The position numbers were made by a program, and so were the translations under genes. A stretch of DNA of 64,000 bases, from assembly GCA_963693365.1 (NCBI GenBank), contig CAVNZM010000010.1, forward strand, positions 7,378,001-7,442,000, in the 5' to 3' direction. This stretch comes from Amoebidium appalachense (Eukaryota; Ichthyosporea). Below the pieces are notes generated by a model, which worked only from the letters and a program-made list of their open reading frames with translations, was not told the DNA's origin and searched no databases. Below are positions 54,372-64,000 of this stretch, piece after piece (position 1 is the first letter of the stretch; every line of letters starts with the position of its first letter).

Positions 54372-57337
54372 AATCCACTTGAACTTGATGATGTTGGCAC
54401 CAGGGGGGGATCAACAATGGTGAAGACATCCTTGGTGATGAAGGCTTGGTACTCGGAGGTGAGGGCAGCTATGACGGCATCACCGTTGGGACCGTTGCAA
54501 AGCTTTTGAATGCCCTTGGGGAGCTGGTCAATGTTGATGGTCGGTGCTACGATGCTGACCAGTGCCGTTGGAGTCTTGGTGAGACGTGTAGACCGACGAA
54601 GGTTGGGCTTGGGGGGGTCCTTGAGGGGGGTGGTGGCCGGGTAGGTGGTGGAGGCCGGGATAGGGGCATGGAAGCCAGGAATAGGACCGGTGGTGAGGGG
54701 GGCATCGGTGTCCACAGGGCTGCTCGTGGCCGAGTGGAAGGTGGGGGACCCAGGACGAACCGGAGTCATGTAGCCGGGTTGATGCACAGCAACGGGGGGG
54801 GCCGGCAGCAAGGGTTGTTGGCCAGTGGGGGGGGGGCTCGGGGGAGGCACGGGTTCAACCGGGGCTGGTTGGTTGTGCCAGGACGGTTGGGAGATGACCA
54901 CAGACGGAGTTTCATCGTCGTCGTCGGAGGGGGGGTCCAATGTCGGCAGATCGGGTTTGGGGGGAACGGAGACCTGATTGGTGCTGCCCGTGAATTTCGA
55001 CTCGTCGAAGATCACATCACGGCAGATCTTGATTTGGTTGCTGGCATGGTCGAGGATCTTGTGTGCCTTGGAGGGTAGGTCCCAGCCGACGTAGGTGCCG
55101 ACTCTGACGGTTGATGCCAGCTTGTTCCTCTTTGACCGGGGAACATGCACATAGGCAGGGGAGCCGAACACGTGGAGCTGGGAGACGTCGGGTTTGAAGC
55201 CGTGGAAGGCCTCGAAGGGAGTGTTGCCGTTGGCAGCAGATGACGGTGTGACGTTGATGATGTAGCTTGTATGCTTGAGAGCAGCAACCCACAACTTGGG
55301 AGAGAGAGGTTGGTCCTTGTCGGCATGGAGGAAGCAACGGACTGTCTCTTGCAGTTCTCTCATCTTCCGTTCAACAACACCATTGTGTTGTGGTGTGTCG
55401 ACGGGGGCAAACTCCATGATGATGCCTTTCTGCTTGCAGTAGGCCTCGGTGTCCTTGGAGGTGAACTCAGAGCCGGAGTCAAACCGAAGATGGGTGACGA
55501 TCTCAGGTGTCTGACGTTCGATGGTTTCAACGAGAGACTGAATGTGGCTGAGGGTTTCACCACGGTTGTAAAGGGGGAACACGGTGGTGTAACCGGTGGC
55601 ATCACAAACACACACCAGAGCAACCTTGTAGGCTCCGTAGGAAGCACAGGGAGCTTCGAAGAAGTCCAGGTGCCACTTAGCACCGGGAATGGTGAACTTG
55701 GAACGGGTGCCGGGAAAGGGGGCCTTGGTGGTCTTGCCAGACATGCAGCCGAAGCAGTCACTGTTGTCGGGTGACTTGAGGGAGGGGGGCATGCCGATGA
55801 CAAGCTCATCCTTGGCCATCCTGGTGACGGTGGAGAGGGCACGGTGGCCGAGACGGTTGTGCCAAAGGGTGAGGTCGTCGGGTGGTTGAGTCCTTGCTGT
55901 GTAGGCTTGGACCCCCGGGTGTTTAGGAGTCTCAATCACATAGTCAGTGATGTAGTAGAGACCGTCGAGGGGGGTGAGATCTGTAATAATGTCACCATTA
56001 CGGCTGTAGAGGAACGACGGGTGGTTGTCTGTATCGTCACAATGACCTAGGAGGCCGGCAGCTGATGCCATGGAGGTAGACACGAGGAAAGACGGTGCCT
56101 CGGGTACGTAGTAAGCATTGATGCTGCACGGTGTTGGGTGGCCGTTGTAGTGCAGTGTCATGTTGATGATGCCACGTTGTTTGGCATTGACTGTGCCGAG
56201 GCCGTGAATGGGGGCGGGAGGACACGGGGTAAGGGAGGAGAAATACTCCTTGATGGGGCAGATGTGTGCATTACAAGCACTGTCCCAGACGGGGTCGTTA
56301 CTGTCAGGTGTGCCGGTGGAGGAGATGAGTGCAAATTTCACACTCTTGTCACCTTTCTCCTGCTTGGCACGACGAGCAACTGTGCAGCCAGGCTCCGGGC
56401 ATGCTGTGATGTGGTGGGGCTCATGGCAGTAGGAACACTTCACACTGTTGGTGTTGTGCTGTCGGTTACGGTTGTCCCTGTTACCACGGTGGTAAGGGGA
56501 AGTTGAACGGGGGCCGGGTGACTTGGAGGGAGGACGAGGATCACGGGAACGGGACGGGGAACGGTGAGGTGTATGCTCACGTCGAGGAATACGGTTACGG
56601 AGGTCACCGGGGGGAAGCACTCTGCTCTGGAGTGCACGGAGGGGACGGTTGTTGACGGTTGCACCTGTGCCTGCGTCGATGAGGCCGGCACGGATTTCAG
56701 CTCCTCGGATGTCACTGATGAGCATGTTGAAGGACGGGTAGGCCTTGTTGTTCATCCAGTAGTCGGAGCAGAGACGTTCAATGTCGGGGCAGACCAGGGC
56801 TGTGTTCTTCCGGATGTGGAGGAAGAACTTACGTACGACATCCTTGTGCTGGACGGGTTCGTCGAGGCAGGCAAGTGTCGTAGCCAGACGTTGGAGACGG
56901 GTGAGGTATGCTGTGACGTTGGGGTAGTCTCGTAGTTCAAGCTCCTCGAAGGTGACTTGAATCTGGGTGACTCGGGCCTCCTTCTCTGCTACATACGCCA
57001 TACGTAGGTTGTGGAAGACTTCACCACCGTGGACACCGTCTTGCATCCGGCCGGAGTCGTAGAGCTCGGTCGGGTGGACGGACTGGTTGAGGATCTGGTC
57101 GAGGACGTCGGAAGCTTTCTTGTAGGAGTCCTTGGTGGTGTAGCCTAGCCACTGGTTGGCTTCAGCGCCGTCAACCCACTGTGGCCTCTTGATAGCGTCA
57201 ACGAATTTCTCGGCAATGGTGGTTCTAATGAACCGGTGAATGAGTGGCTCCCACTCGAAATAATTAAGACGTTTCTCGTCTCGTTTCTCGGACGGATTCC
57301 ATATTGGAAGGTTGATATACGACGGTTCGTCAGTCAT
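54368..57337 (-). CDS. Copia copy 1 Gag-protease-integrase
   Basis: 989 aa from ATG 57,337. Gag helices fill the first roughly 230 residues. An Arg/Ser-rich linker and the zinc knuckle CSYCHEPHHITAC are near residue 300. The protease motif reads DPVWDSACNAH near 350; copia proteases normally have DSG, here DSA. Integrase: LWHNRLGHRALS and CFGCMSGKTTKAPF (HHCC), then WHLDFFEAP, LRFDSGSEFTS and HNGVVERKMREL (D,D,E). The GKT/F-region and Pro-rich linker follow up to the frame change with RT near 54,410. Confidence 0.9.
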   Translation of the reverse strand: MTDEPSYINLPIWNPSEKRDEKRLNYFEWEPLIHRFIRTTIAEKFVDAIKRPQWVDGAEANQWLGYTTKDSYKKASDVLDQILNQSVHPTELYDSGRMQDGVHGGEVFHNLRMAYVAEKEARVTQIQVTFEELELRDYPNVTAYLTRLQRLATTLACLDEPVQHKDVVRKFFLHIRKNTALVCPDIERLCSDYWMNNKAYPSFNMLISDIRGAEIRAGLIDAGTGATVNNRPLRALQSRVLPPGDLRNRIPRREHTPHRSPSRSRDPRPPSKSPGPRSTSPYHRGNRDNRNRQHNTNSVKCSYCHEPHHITACPEPGCTVARRAKQEKGDKSVKFALISSTGTPDSNDPVWDSACNAHICPIKEYFSSLTPCPPAPIHGLGTVNAKQRGIINMTLHYNGHPTPCSINAYYVPEAPSFLVSTSMASAAGLLGHCDDTDNHPSFLYSRNGDIITDLTPLDGLYYITDYVIETPKHPGVQAYTARTQPPDDLTLWHNRLGHRALSTVTRMAKDELVIGMPPSLKSPDNSDCFGCMSGKTTKAPFPGTRSKFTIPGAKWHLDFFEAPCASYGAYKVALVCVCDATGYTTVFPLYNRGETLSHIQSLVETIERQTPEIVTHLRFDSGSEFTSKDTEAYCKQKGIIMEFAPVDTPQHNGVVERKMRELQETVRCFLHADKDQPLSPKLWVAALKHTSYIINVTPSSAANGNTPFEAFHGFKPDVSQLHVFGSPAYVHVPRSKRNKLASTVRVGTYVGWDLPSKAHKILDHASNQIKICRDVIFDESKFTGSTNQVSVPPKPDLPTLDPPSDDDDETPSVVISQPSWHNQPAPVEPVPPPSPPPTGQQPLLPAPPVAVHQPGYMTPVRPGSPTFHSATSSPVDTDAPLTTGPIPGFHAPIPASTTYPATTPLKDPPKPNLRRSTRLTKTPTALVSIVAPTINIDQLPKGIQKLCNGPNGDAVIAALTSEYQAFITKDVFTIVDPPLVPTSSSSSGL

Positions 57338-57413
57338 GATTGAAGCAGTAAGACTGAGAGATTTTCGCGGTTGTAGCGAGATTGTGTGTTAGCGTGCAAA
57401 GGGGCCGTAAACC

Positions 57414-57553
57414 TGTTATTTTGTGTGGGTAAACGGAGAAGCAGAGAGCACAGATGGGTGTTATGTAAAACACAACACAAAGACACACGGGAAAAACACA
57501 ACCGGAGAGGAGGAACGATTTCTGGAACCATAGGAAGTGAATACGACTGCTTG
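57414..57553 (-). repeat. Copia copy 1 5' LTR remnant
   Basis: By eye identical to 51,080-51,219. It stops abruptly at ACTGCTTG, after which copia copy 2 coding sequence resumes. No target duplication matches at the two outer ends. Confidence 0.8.
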
Positions 57554-57598
57554 GGGGTCCCCCGTCGTTCCTCCCGTCTCTCATCTCGGCCTGCCATG
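57554..57598 (+). pseudogene. Copia copy 2, short Pol fragment
   Basis: Reads VPRRSSRLSSRPAM, which aligns to NLRRSTRLTKTPTAL of copia copy 1 and joins in frame with 61,196 if the LTR element between them and one CCATG copy are left out. Confidence 0.75.
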
Positions 57599-58078
57599 TG
57601 TAAACAACTGTACACATGAACTGTACATGTTTACTAAAGAATGTGATCTACTAGCACACGATTCGTGCTTTGTCATGAATATCACATAAATATTATGTCC
57701 GCACCAATAGGACTCACTCTGACCTAAGAATTGAACCATATATGGTTCTTCCGCTGCATACCACATAAACGAAGTGAACCAATAAGAGGTTTGCATAAAT
57801 AGGACGAAGGTCTGACTGGCTCGGACCGCACCAGAATCACGAATGGCATGTTGCCACCCGCGCTGGCCGCGGATGAACCAATCCTGGGCCTTGATCCGAA
57901 ACCTGGGGGCTATATAAGAAAGCCGTCCCAGTACGGGGATCACATCAGTGAAGTCTGAGACAGACTGAGTCGGCCCATAGTAAAAGCAACCTGGCCGCGT
58001 GTGCCTTTCTACCCGTTCTCTGTCTTTATTTTGATTCAGTTGTACTCTGCCTTATCCTAACTAGTCCAACTGTTTACA
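57599..58078 (+). repeat. LARD 5' LTR
   Basis: 480 bp. It ends GTCCAACTGTTTACA and is followed directly by the primer-binding site. Confidence 0.92.
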
Positions 58079-58079
58079 T

Positions 58080-58097
58080 TGGCGACCGCGGCAGGAC
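58080..58097 (+). promoter_or_regulatory. LARD primer-binding site
   Basis: TGGCGACCGCGGCAGGAC begins 1 nt after the LTR. It is the complement of a tRNA 3' end of the type ...CCTGCCGCGGTCGCCA; the isoacceptor is not certain. The phrase CAACTGTTTACATTGGCGAC recurs at about 58,110. Confidence 0.75.
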
Positions 58098-58379
58098 ACT
58101 GTTATACATTGCCAACTGTTTACATTGGCGACCGCGCAGTTCAAGAATCTCGCATCCTTCGAATCTCACATCTTTCAATCAGTTCAAGAATCTCACATCT
58201 TTCAATCAGCTCAAGAATCTCCCATGGCCGATCACAATCCTTTTTACCCCGATGATAGGCACATCTTTCCTTGTCCGGCTTAGAATATATACACCTACAA
58301 GTTTGAAGTGGCCAGCCCACCTACACGGAAAGAATTGAAAGCATGTAAAACTTCTTTTGCTACGACACATCAAAAATGT

Positions 58380-58640
58380 GAAGAAAAACGAATACACAAC
58401 GAAACAACGAATACACGAACAAACGAATAAAGAATTGCTAACGAAGCAATGAACCAACGAAAAACGAACCATCACGAATACGCAATGAAATAAAGAATTA
58501 ACGACAAACGATTGCATAGAGGAAATACGAAATGAATGCAACACGAAAACAAAACGAAGTAACGAAGTTATCAAACGACAAAAAACGAAAAACGAAAGCA
58601 AAATGAACTGGAAATACGAAAATGAAAGGACGAATGCACA
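58380..58640 (+). repeat. ACGAA-rich region in LARD
   Basis: ACGAA occurs 17 times in about 250 bp (58,388-58,633) and goes on at lower density to about 60,500. The spacing is irregular, so it is not a tandem repeat. Confidence 0.8.
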
Positions 58641-59151
58641 ACACTGCTTGGGTTGCAATGCACACAGCCCCCTCTATGTTAGGAAGAAAATAAAACCGTT
58701 GCCCTTGCGTGCATTGCCCTATTGCACACTGCCATCGTGTCCATGCCACCGCATGCACGTCCACACTCGCAAGCCAGATGCACGGCCACTTTCAGCACAA
58801 ATGCACTTAACGAAGAAGATAGTCGCTGTTGCTATAGCATGTAGGACCTAAGATCTTATGAAAGTAGTGTTGCATGCATGCTTCGAATCCCTTGCTGTTC
58901 TCGAATACAGCATGCCCCATAGTTTAGCGCCCAGGATGCACAACATGCGCATGAATGTATGCTGGCATGCCTAAACACATTACGAACATATGCCTGACTC
59001 ATGTATGGCGGCCCTTCCTGGTGCCACGCCCTAACGAATTTGCACTCTTGGTGCACAAAAGGCATGTAATAAAGTCGATGCAGAACTTTTGTTCATGCAT
59101 GTGAAAAACAAAGAAGGTGTTGGGTACGAATTTTAAGGTGAATGCCCGTCT

Positions 59152-59469
59152 GTGGCAATACGGTGTAACATACCAATTACACTGTCAAGCCTTGCACTAG
59201 CTGCCGGCACACCCCCACCAGAACAAAAGAATGTGGTATGGGCACCGCTCCCTCACAACCCCATCATACAGTGTCAGTATTTTGGCTGGAAGCCTTTCAG
59301 TTTCGAATTACGAATACCCTCCTTCACTACTGAAGAAAGTGACGTGGAAGACAAATACGAATACGAATGCAAGGTGTTGTTGACTAACACATCGGACCAT
59401 CATGTGTACCTACTAGGCCCTGGTACGGAGGTGACCATGTTATTCCCTTGCAATATGATGACACTGTAA
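59152..59469 (+). CDS. Hypothetical ORF in LARD
   Basis: 105 codons with protein-like composition. The part YECKVLLTNTSDHHVYLLGP followed by GTEVTMLFPC is reminiscent of the beta-strand and turn pattern of dUTPase-fold proteins, but the dUTPase motifs are not clear. It may be a relic. Confidence 0.25.
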   Translation: MAIRCNIPITLSSLALAAGTPPPEQKNVVWAPLPHNPIIQCQYFGWKPFSFELRIPSFTTEESDVEDKYEYECKVLLTNTSDHHVYLLGPGTEVTMLFPCNMMTL

Positions 59470-60702
59470 CAATTTAGCACGTGCATACCCCACCAATGGG
59501 CACATGCGGGAGACAACCCCACAAGCTGCCTTATTGGGCACCTCTGCTAAAACGAATATTCTTCTCACGAAGGAACAGAACAATGCCACGAACACGAACC
59601 ACACACTCACCAGGCAGCTACTTACATCTAATGTATGTAAGAAGTAGGGTGTGTGAACGGGGTAACTTCATGAACACCAACACGAAAGAAAGCACAGCAC
59701 AAAGCAGTTCCACGAATACGAATGGTTTTGGTATTCCACACAACGAACAGAACCTACAGTAGGGCCACCTACAAATGAAGCAGAGGATGGGGCACCATCC
59801 AGACCTGCACTGGAGGATATGAAAACACGAAGCGCGCTCACGAAGTTGCTTACAAAAGAAAGAGCGACTGTGACGACTTTTCTTTTTAGGCCAAGCCTCC
59901 AGAAGAATGTATTATGCCTGGAATCCCCCTGCTCAACGAAAATGGCTGGCAAATGGGATACGAAAACTGCTCACGAATGGAAGCATGTGTTTTCTGAAGA
60001 AGGCTTGCTTTGCCTACCCTCTTCTTATGAATTATGAACCGGGTTTTTACTGGTTCTGACGGGCTGATATATTTCTTTATGTCGCCCAACGAAGAACATT
60101 TAGGGCATTCTTATTCATGCTATTCCCGGCTCCGATGATGCAGGGTTAAAGCTGAAAGGAAAGAAGTGCTCTTTGTTCATGAAAGAAGTGGCTTTTCCGG
60201 CCATGGTGACTCGCCTTACAGTCTTAAGGTAGAACCGGGATAAGGAGCAGTGGCTAAGCCTTGAAGCTATCCACCACTACCTGAGCTACGAAGTGACCTA
60301 AGGCTTGAGTTATATTCATTATCGAATGTTTGGTATGATCATTCATCCACACAACCAAATTACTCGCAATTGAAAACGAATCTGCGGGAGTTTCCTAAAA
60401 AGGAAAAACACCTAAAAAAGGAAAATATTACTTCTACAGAAAAAGCCAAGCACAGAGACGAAGCGAACAATTCGCAGGCACACTCTGCAACAATCTTCGC
60501 CACGAAAATGAAAACACAGAAGAATGCTGCATGAATTTGTGTTTTGGCAAATGAAGAAGTGCTCATAGACGTGCACAACTCTATTCCACCGTCCTTGCTC
60601 TGTTCTGTCCAGCAGCTCGGCACACACAAGAATTCTCGCTGAAGGTTGTTTATCGCCTCTCAGCCTGGTGGTTTGCTTGTCTAACGACACCACCAGGCTC
60701 CC

Positions 60703-60715
60703 GACAAGGGGGGAG
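60703..60715 (+). promoter_or_regulatory. LARD polypurine tract
   Basis: ACAAGGGGGGAG directly precedes the 3' LTR (TGTAAACA). Confidence 0.75.
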
Positions 60716-61195
60716 TGTAAACAACTGTACACATGAACTGTACATGTTTACTAAAGAATGTGATCTACTAGCACACGATTCGTGCTTTGTCATGAATATC
60801 ACATAAATATTATGTCCGCACCAATAGGACTCACTCTGACCTAAGAATTGAACCATATATGGTTCTTCCGCTGCATACCACATAAACGAAGTGAACCAAT
60901 AAGAGGTTTGCATAAATAGGACGAAGGTCTGACTGGCTCGGACCGCACCAGAATCACGAATGGCATGTTGCCACCCGCGCTGGCCGCGGATGAACCAATC
61001 CTGGGCCTTGATCCGAAACCTGGGGGCTATATAAGAAAGCCGTCCCAGTACGGGGATCACATCAGTGAAGTCTGAGACAGACTGAGTCGGCCCATAGTAA
61101 AAGCAACCTGGCCGCGTGTGCCTTTCTACCCGTTCTCTGTCTTTATTTTGATTCAGTTGTACTCTGCCTTATCCTAACTAGTCCAACTGTTTACA
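60716..61195 (+). repeat. LARD 3' LTR
   Basis: By eye the same as 57,599-58,078; followed by the CCATG target copy. Confidence 0.92.
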
Positions 61196-61197
61196 CC

Positions 61198-62793
61198 ATG
61201 GCTATGGTGAGCATCTCCCGACCCAGCCTTGATGTGTCTCAGCTGCCCCGGTCAATTCAGAAGCTGTGCTCCGGCACCAAGGGTGATGAAGTGGTGACTG
61301 CCCTCACTGCCGAGTACAAGGCTTTCATCGACAAGGACATCTTCGACGTAGTTGAGCCCCCCTCCGATGCCAACATCATCCGATTCAAGTGGATTGTCAC
61401 GGAGAAGGTCCTCAACTCTGCTGGTGACACCAAGATCAAGGGTCGTGGTGTGGCCAAGGGTTTCACCCAAGTCTACGGTGTTGACTACGGTGAAAACTCT
61501 TCCCCCGTCGTCATGTCCTCCTCCGTCCGTGCCCTGCTTGCCCTCGGTGTGCAACAGGACCACGAGATCCATCAACTCGACATCAGCACGGCCTTCCTCA
61601 ACAGCCCCCTCGACGAGACTTTGTACATGGAGCAACCTCCTGGCTTTATCCTCCCTGGCAATGAACACAAAGTCTGGAAACTCAAGAAGGCCATCTACGG
61701 ACTCAAGCAGGCATCCCTGGCATGGTACGAGTTCTTCAACTCCATTCTCATTGCCCACGGCCTCACCCGTCTCCGTTCCGATCCGTGTGTCTACTTCCGT
61801 CAGTTCCCCAACGGGCACATCATCCGTTCGGGCAACTACGTTGATGATGCCATCATCACCTGCACACGGAACTCCACCAATATGCAGGGGCTTGTTCGTC
61901 ACATCACGAAGTCTGCCGAGTGCAAGGTCGGTCTGCCAGACATCTTCCTCGGCACCCAACTGCTGTACACCCGTGACTCCCTCAAGCTGCTGCAGTCCTC
62001 CTACATCAAGGACATCATCACCGACTTCAACCTGGTCGATGCCAAGCCTAAGGCAACCCCTATTCCCGTGGGCACCATCATCAACGAGACCTCCCTCTCA
62101 TCCCTGACCACCACCGTCCCCTACCGTGAACTCCTCGGCCGTCTGCTGTGGGTTGCTCGGTGCTCCCGGCCTGACATCTCGTATGCCATTGGCTACCTCG
62201 GCCGATTCAGCTCCAAGCCCACCAAGACTGCCTGGGAGCTTCTCCTCCGTGTCGTTCGTTACCTGCTCGGCACCATCAACCTCGGCCTCTACTACAAGAA
62301 GAAGGCCCCCAACAGCAAGGTGCCCATCCTTGAGTGCTACTCGGATTCTGACTTTGCTGGTTGCCCCACCACCCGTCGTTCCACGTCTGGGTACGTCATC
62401 CTCCTCGAAGGCTCCCCCGTCACCTACCACTCCAAGCTGCAGACGATCACTGCAACTTCCACCTGTGAGGCCGAGCTCCTGGCCCTCAATGCTGCCGTGC
62501 AAGATGTTGTCTGGCACCGTGATCTACTAAAGGAGCTGGGCTACCCCATGACCGAGCCCACCCCAGTGTACTGTGACAATCAGTCCACCATTGCTCTGGT
62601 CCACTCCAACACCATCAAGCACCGGACCAAGCACATTGCCGTTCGTTACTTCAACACCAAGGACTACATCAACAGTGGGGACGTCACTGTCACCTACATC
62701 GACACCAAGAAGAACCTGGCCGACACCTTCACCAAGCCTCTGGCTGGTCCGGCCCACGACACACACCGTGCCAACCTCAGTCTCCGTGACTGA
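61198..62793 (+). CDS. Copia copy 2 RT/RNase H part of Pol
   Basis: 531 codons without lesion up to TGA 62,791-62,793. The ATG at 61,198 is inside the CCATG target copy; the real protein would be joined to the fragments at 50,785 and 57,554. Motifs: GRGVAKGFTQVYGVDYGENS, QLDISTAFLNSPLDETLY, GNYVDDAIITCT (YVDD), PYRELLGRLLWVARCSRPDI, ECYSDSDFAGCPTTRRSTSG, YCDNQSTIALVHSN and LADTFTKPLAG. Many changes against copy 1 are conservative, so it is a different subfamily. Confidence 0.9.
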   Translation: MAMVSISRPSLDVSQLPRSIQKLCSGTKGDEVVTALTAEYKAFIDKDIFDVVEPPSDANIIRFKWIVTEKVLNSAGDTKIKGRGVAKGFTQVYGVDYGENSSPVVMSSSVRALLALGVQQDHEIHQLDISTAFLNSPLDETLYMEQPPGFILPGNEHKVWKLKKAIYGLKQASLAWYEFFNSILIAHGLTRLRSDPCVYFRQFPNGHIIRSGNYVDDAIITCTRNSTNMQGLVRHITKSAECKVGLPDIFLGTQLLYTRDSLKLLQSSYIKDIITDFNLVDAKPKATPIPVGTIINETSLSSLTTTVPYRELLGRLLWVARCSRPDISYAIGYLGRFSSKPTKTAWELLLRVVRYLLGTINLGLYYKKKAPNSKVPILECYSDSDFAGCPTTRRSTSGYVILLEGSPVTYHSKLQTITATSTCEAELLALNAAVQDVVWHRDLLKELGYPMTEPTPVYCDNQSTIALVHSNTIKHRTKHIAVRYFNTKDYINSGDVTVTYIDTKKNLADTFTKPLAGPAHDTHRANLSLRD

Positions 62794-63514
62794 CCCGTGC
62801 ACTGGTGTTCATCATCGAGTGGTTTCTGAGTAGGTTGGGGCCCAGGACAGCAGTTGACACACCTACGGTGATCAAGATGCCTCCCAACGAAAGTCTACTA
62901 CTCCTCATCGTTTCTCTTCATCAGTGGGGACTCAGTCTTACATCGTCATATGTGTGCATCTTCAGTGGGGATTATTCTCCACCATCCGTCGTTTATTTAT
63001 ATTCATATCCCACCATATATATTGGTTTTCTTCTATATTCGACTTTATATATATGTCGAACTGGGATGGCGTCCCAGTATAAATAATTATCTATAGCCAT
63101 GACGTGCTGGTTGACTGCCAGTCTAAACCTAGTCCACGGGATGCACCTTCCCCGTGTCTTAACTGGTTGACCACCAGTCTATAAATCAGTCCACAAGATG
63201 TTCATGCCTTGTGTTTACCTGGGTGGTCCCCAGTATAAACCATTAGCCACCAACACGTCACACATACACTAGTGTTTCCTCTCTATATATATCTATCGAC
63301 GATAACCACCATGATTTATTGTTCCGAGTCTTCAGAGGCAACCGTCGTTGTGTGCCTCTTCAGTTTTGATTCTCTCCTTCCCACCTCAAGGATCTTCGGT
63401 TTGCATCCTCGAGTGGGGAAACTTGAGTGTGACGGCCCCCCTCCTGTGTTTGGACCTCATCTACCGTCACATCAACAGACACGAGAACACAAACTTCAAC
63501 CCCTTGAGTGGGGA
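62794..63514 (+). other. Copia copy 2 3' untranslated region
   Basis: Carries several copies of the GTGGGGA word (about 62,922, 62,964, 63,413 and 63,506); the last one, TTGAGTGGGGA, borders the LTR and is the polypurine tract. Copia copy 1 has a related 3' UTR, into which the TRIM is inserted. Confidence 0.7.
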
Positions 63515-63607
63515 TGTTGGAATACGTCACCATGTATGACAGCAAGAGCCTTGAAGTATGTATGTGTCTTAGCTTGTTTGTATTCGTGTCTGCTTTCCTT
63601 CTTTGTG

Positions 63608-63668
<61 letters not shown>

Positions 63669-63957
63669 CCCCCCCCCCCCCCGTATCTCTCTCTCCCTCG
63701 TTTCTGTGGGCACAGATATCTGTAGATCTGTGCACACCTGGCTCTCTTGCCTGATAAGAACTTATTGTGTTTTTATTTCTGTTTGCTCTCCTCTGTTTAT
63801 CTGAGAGGTAGCGTGATTGGCTAGCCTCACTCGTTGTCTTTCCTTTATTTCAAAATGGCTTAGTTTTGTTCTCAAAAGGATGGCTCGCCAATAGTCGCGA
63901 GCGAGTACATCTGTAGATCGTGTTGTGCATTCCTGTCTGTTAATATATGTGTGTTGT
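63515..63957 (+). mobile_element. Copia copy 2 3' LTR
   Basis: Starts TGTTGGAATACG after the polypurine tract and contains (CT)n/poly-C at about 63,620-63,682. It matches the inverse of 36,179-36,068 and 28,343-27,927. Its end differs from that copy after GTGTGTTGTG and is replaced by the repeat at 63,960. Confidence 0.78.
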
Positions 63958-63959
63958 GA

Positions 63960-64000
63960 TTGGACAATAGATATATATGGAATTCGGTTTATTGCAAAGT
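63960..64000 (+). repeat. 41-bp match to 43,103-43,143
   Basis: TTGGACAATAGATATATATG and its continuation, identical to 43,103-43,143 up to the window end, so a longer shared repeat runs beyond the window. Confidence 0.8.

Larger units (their letters stand above)
51080..57553 (-). mobile_element. Ty1/copia element, copy 1
   Basis: In sense: a 5' LTR remnant of 140 bp (57,553-57,414), Gag-protease-integrase-RT-RNase H, a 3' UTR with a nested miniature LTR element, polypurine tract TTGAGTGGGGA, then a full 3' LTR (51,787-51,080). It interrupts copia copy 2. Only the inner 140 bp of the 5' LTR remain, so the element lacks its own promoter. Confidence 0.88.
57599..61195 (+). mobile_element. Non-autonomous LTR retrotransposon (LARD-like)
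   Basis: 480-bp LTRs (57,599-58,078 and 60,716-61,195) that look identical by eye and have 8-bp mirror ends TGTAAACA...TGTTTACA. The target duplication CCATG lies at 57,594-57,598 and 61,196-61,200. The internal part is 2.6 kb with no Gag, RT or integrase, only short open frames. A primer-binding site and polypurine tract are present, so it depends on another element for movement. Confidence 0.93.

Noticed and set aside
57581-57943. 120-codon frame in the LARD LTR, repeated at 60,650-61,060
   Set aside because: It is present twice only because the LTR is duplicated; its composition does not look like a selected protein.
61252-61959. Long antisense frame across copia RT
   Set aside because: Shadow of the high-GC3 sense frame, which has all RT motifs.

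Overview
This window comes from a eukaryotic nuclear genome. The evidence is spliced genes with GT-AG introns (and one GC-AG intron), a Pol III tRNA-Gln gene, a nuclear histone methyltransferase, a mitochondrial inner-membrane-type protein and many kinds of retroelement. The exact organism cannot be fixed from the sequence; a protist, alga or early-diverging opisthokont with a repeat-rich genome would fit. Long (CA)n/(TG)n microsatellites and C or G homopolymers of 20-48 nt crowd the introns and spacers of the first 28 kb.

Layout. 1-28 kb is genic. The 3' part of a DOT1-family histone H3K79 methyltransferase gene (+, about 20 exons, stop at 12,378) has a tRNA-Gln(TTG) gene in one of its introns. 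It is followed by a four-exon Mpv17/PMP22-family gene (+, 14,094-16,798), a tentative unidentified spliced gene (+, 18.9-21.1 kb) and an intronless WD40-like gene (-, 25,276-26,394).

28-64 kb is a nest of retroelements. (1) A 7.7 kb Ty3/gypsy chromovirus (-, 28,344-36,067), with 612-bp LTRs that look identical, sits in the GA tract of an older LTR. (2) From 36 to 49.6 kb there are pieces of DIRS-like tyrosine-recombinase (YR) retroelements. Two pieces carry only RT/RNase H and two carry only Gag and/or YR; the two kinds share terminal motifs. (3) From 50.8 to 63.9 kb an older Ty1/copia copy (+) is split by a second copia element (-, 51,080-57,553) and by a 3.6 kb non-autonomous LTR element (57,599-61,195). 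(4) Inside the 3' UTR of the second copia element lies a complete 659-bp miniature LTR element (52,025-52,683). Its two 289-bp LTRs each hold a tRNA-like Pol III transcription unit.

How they may work together. The miniature element and both copia copies share the polypurine tract GAGTGGGGA and LTRs that begin TGT, which suggests that copia proteins move the miniature element. The RT-only and Gag/YR-only elements share terminal junction motifs, a nested dyad and hairpins in the same places, as would be expected if they act together as a split YR retrotransposon. Many pol frameshifts fall in homopolymer runs, so some may be sequencing errors rather than decay.
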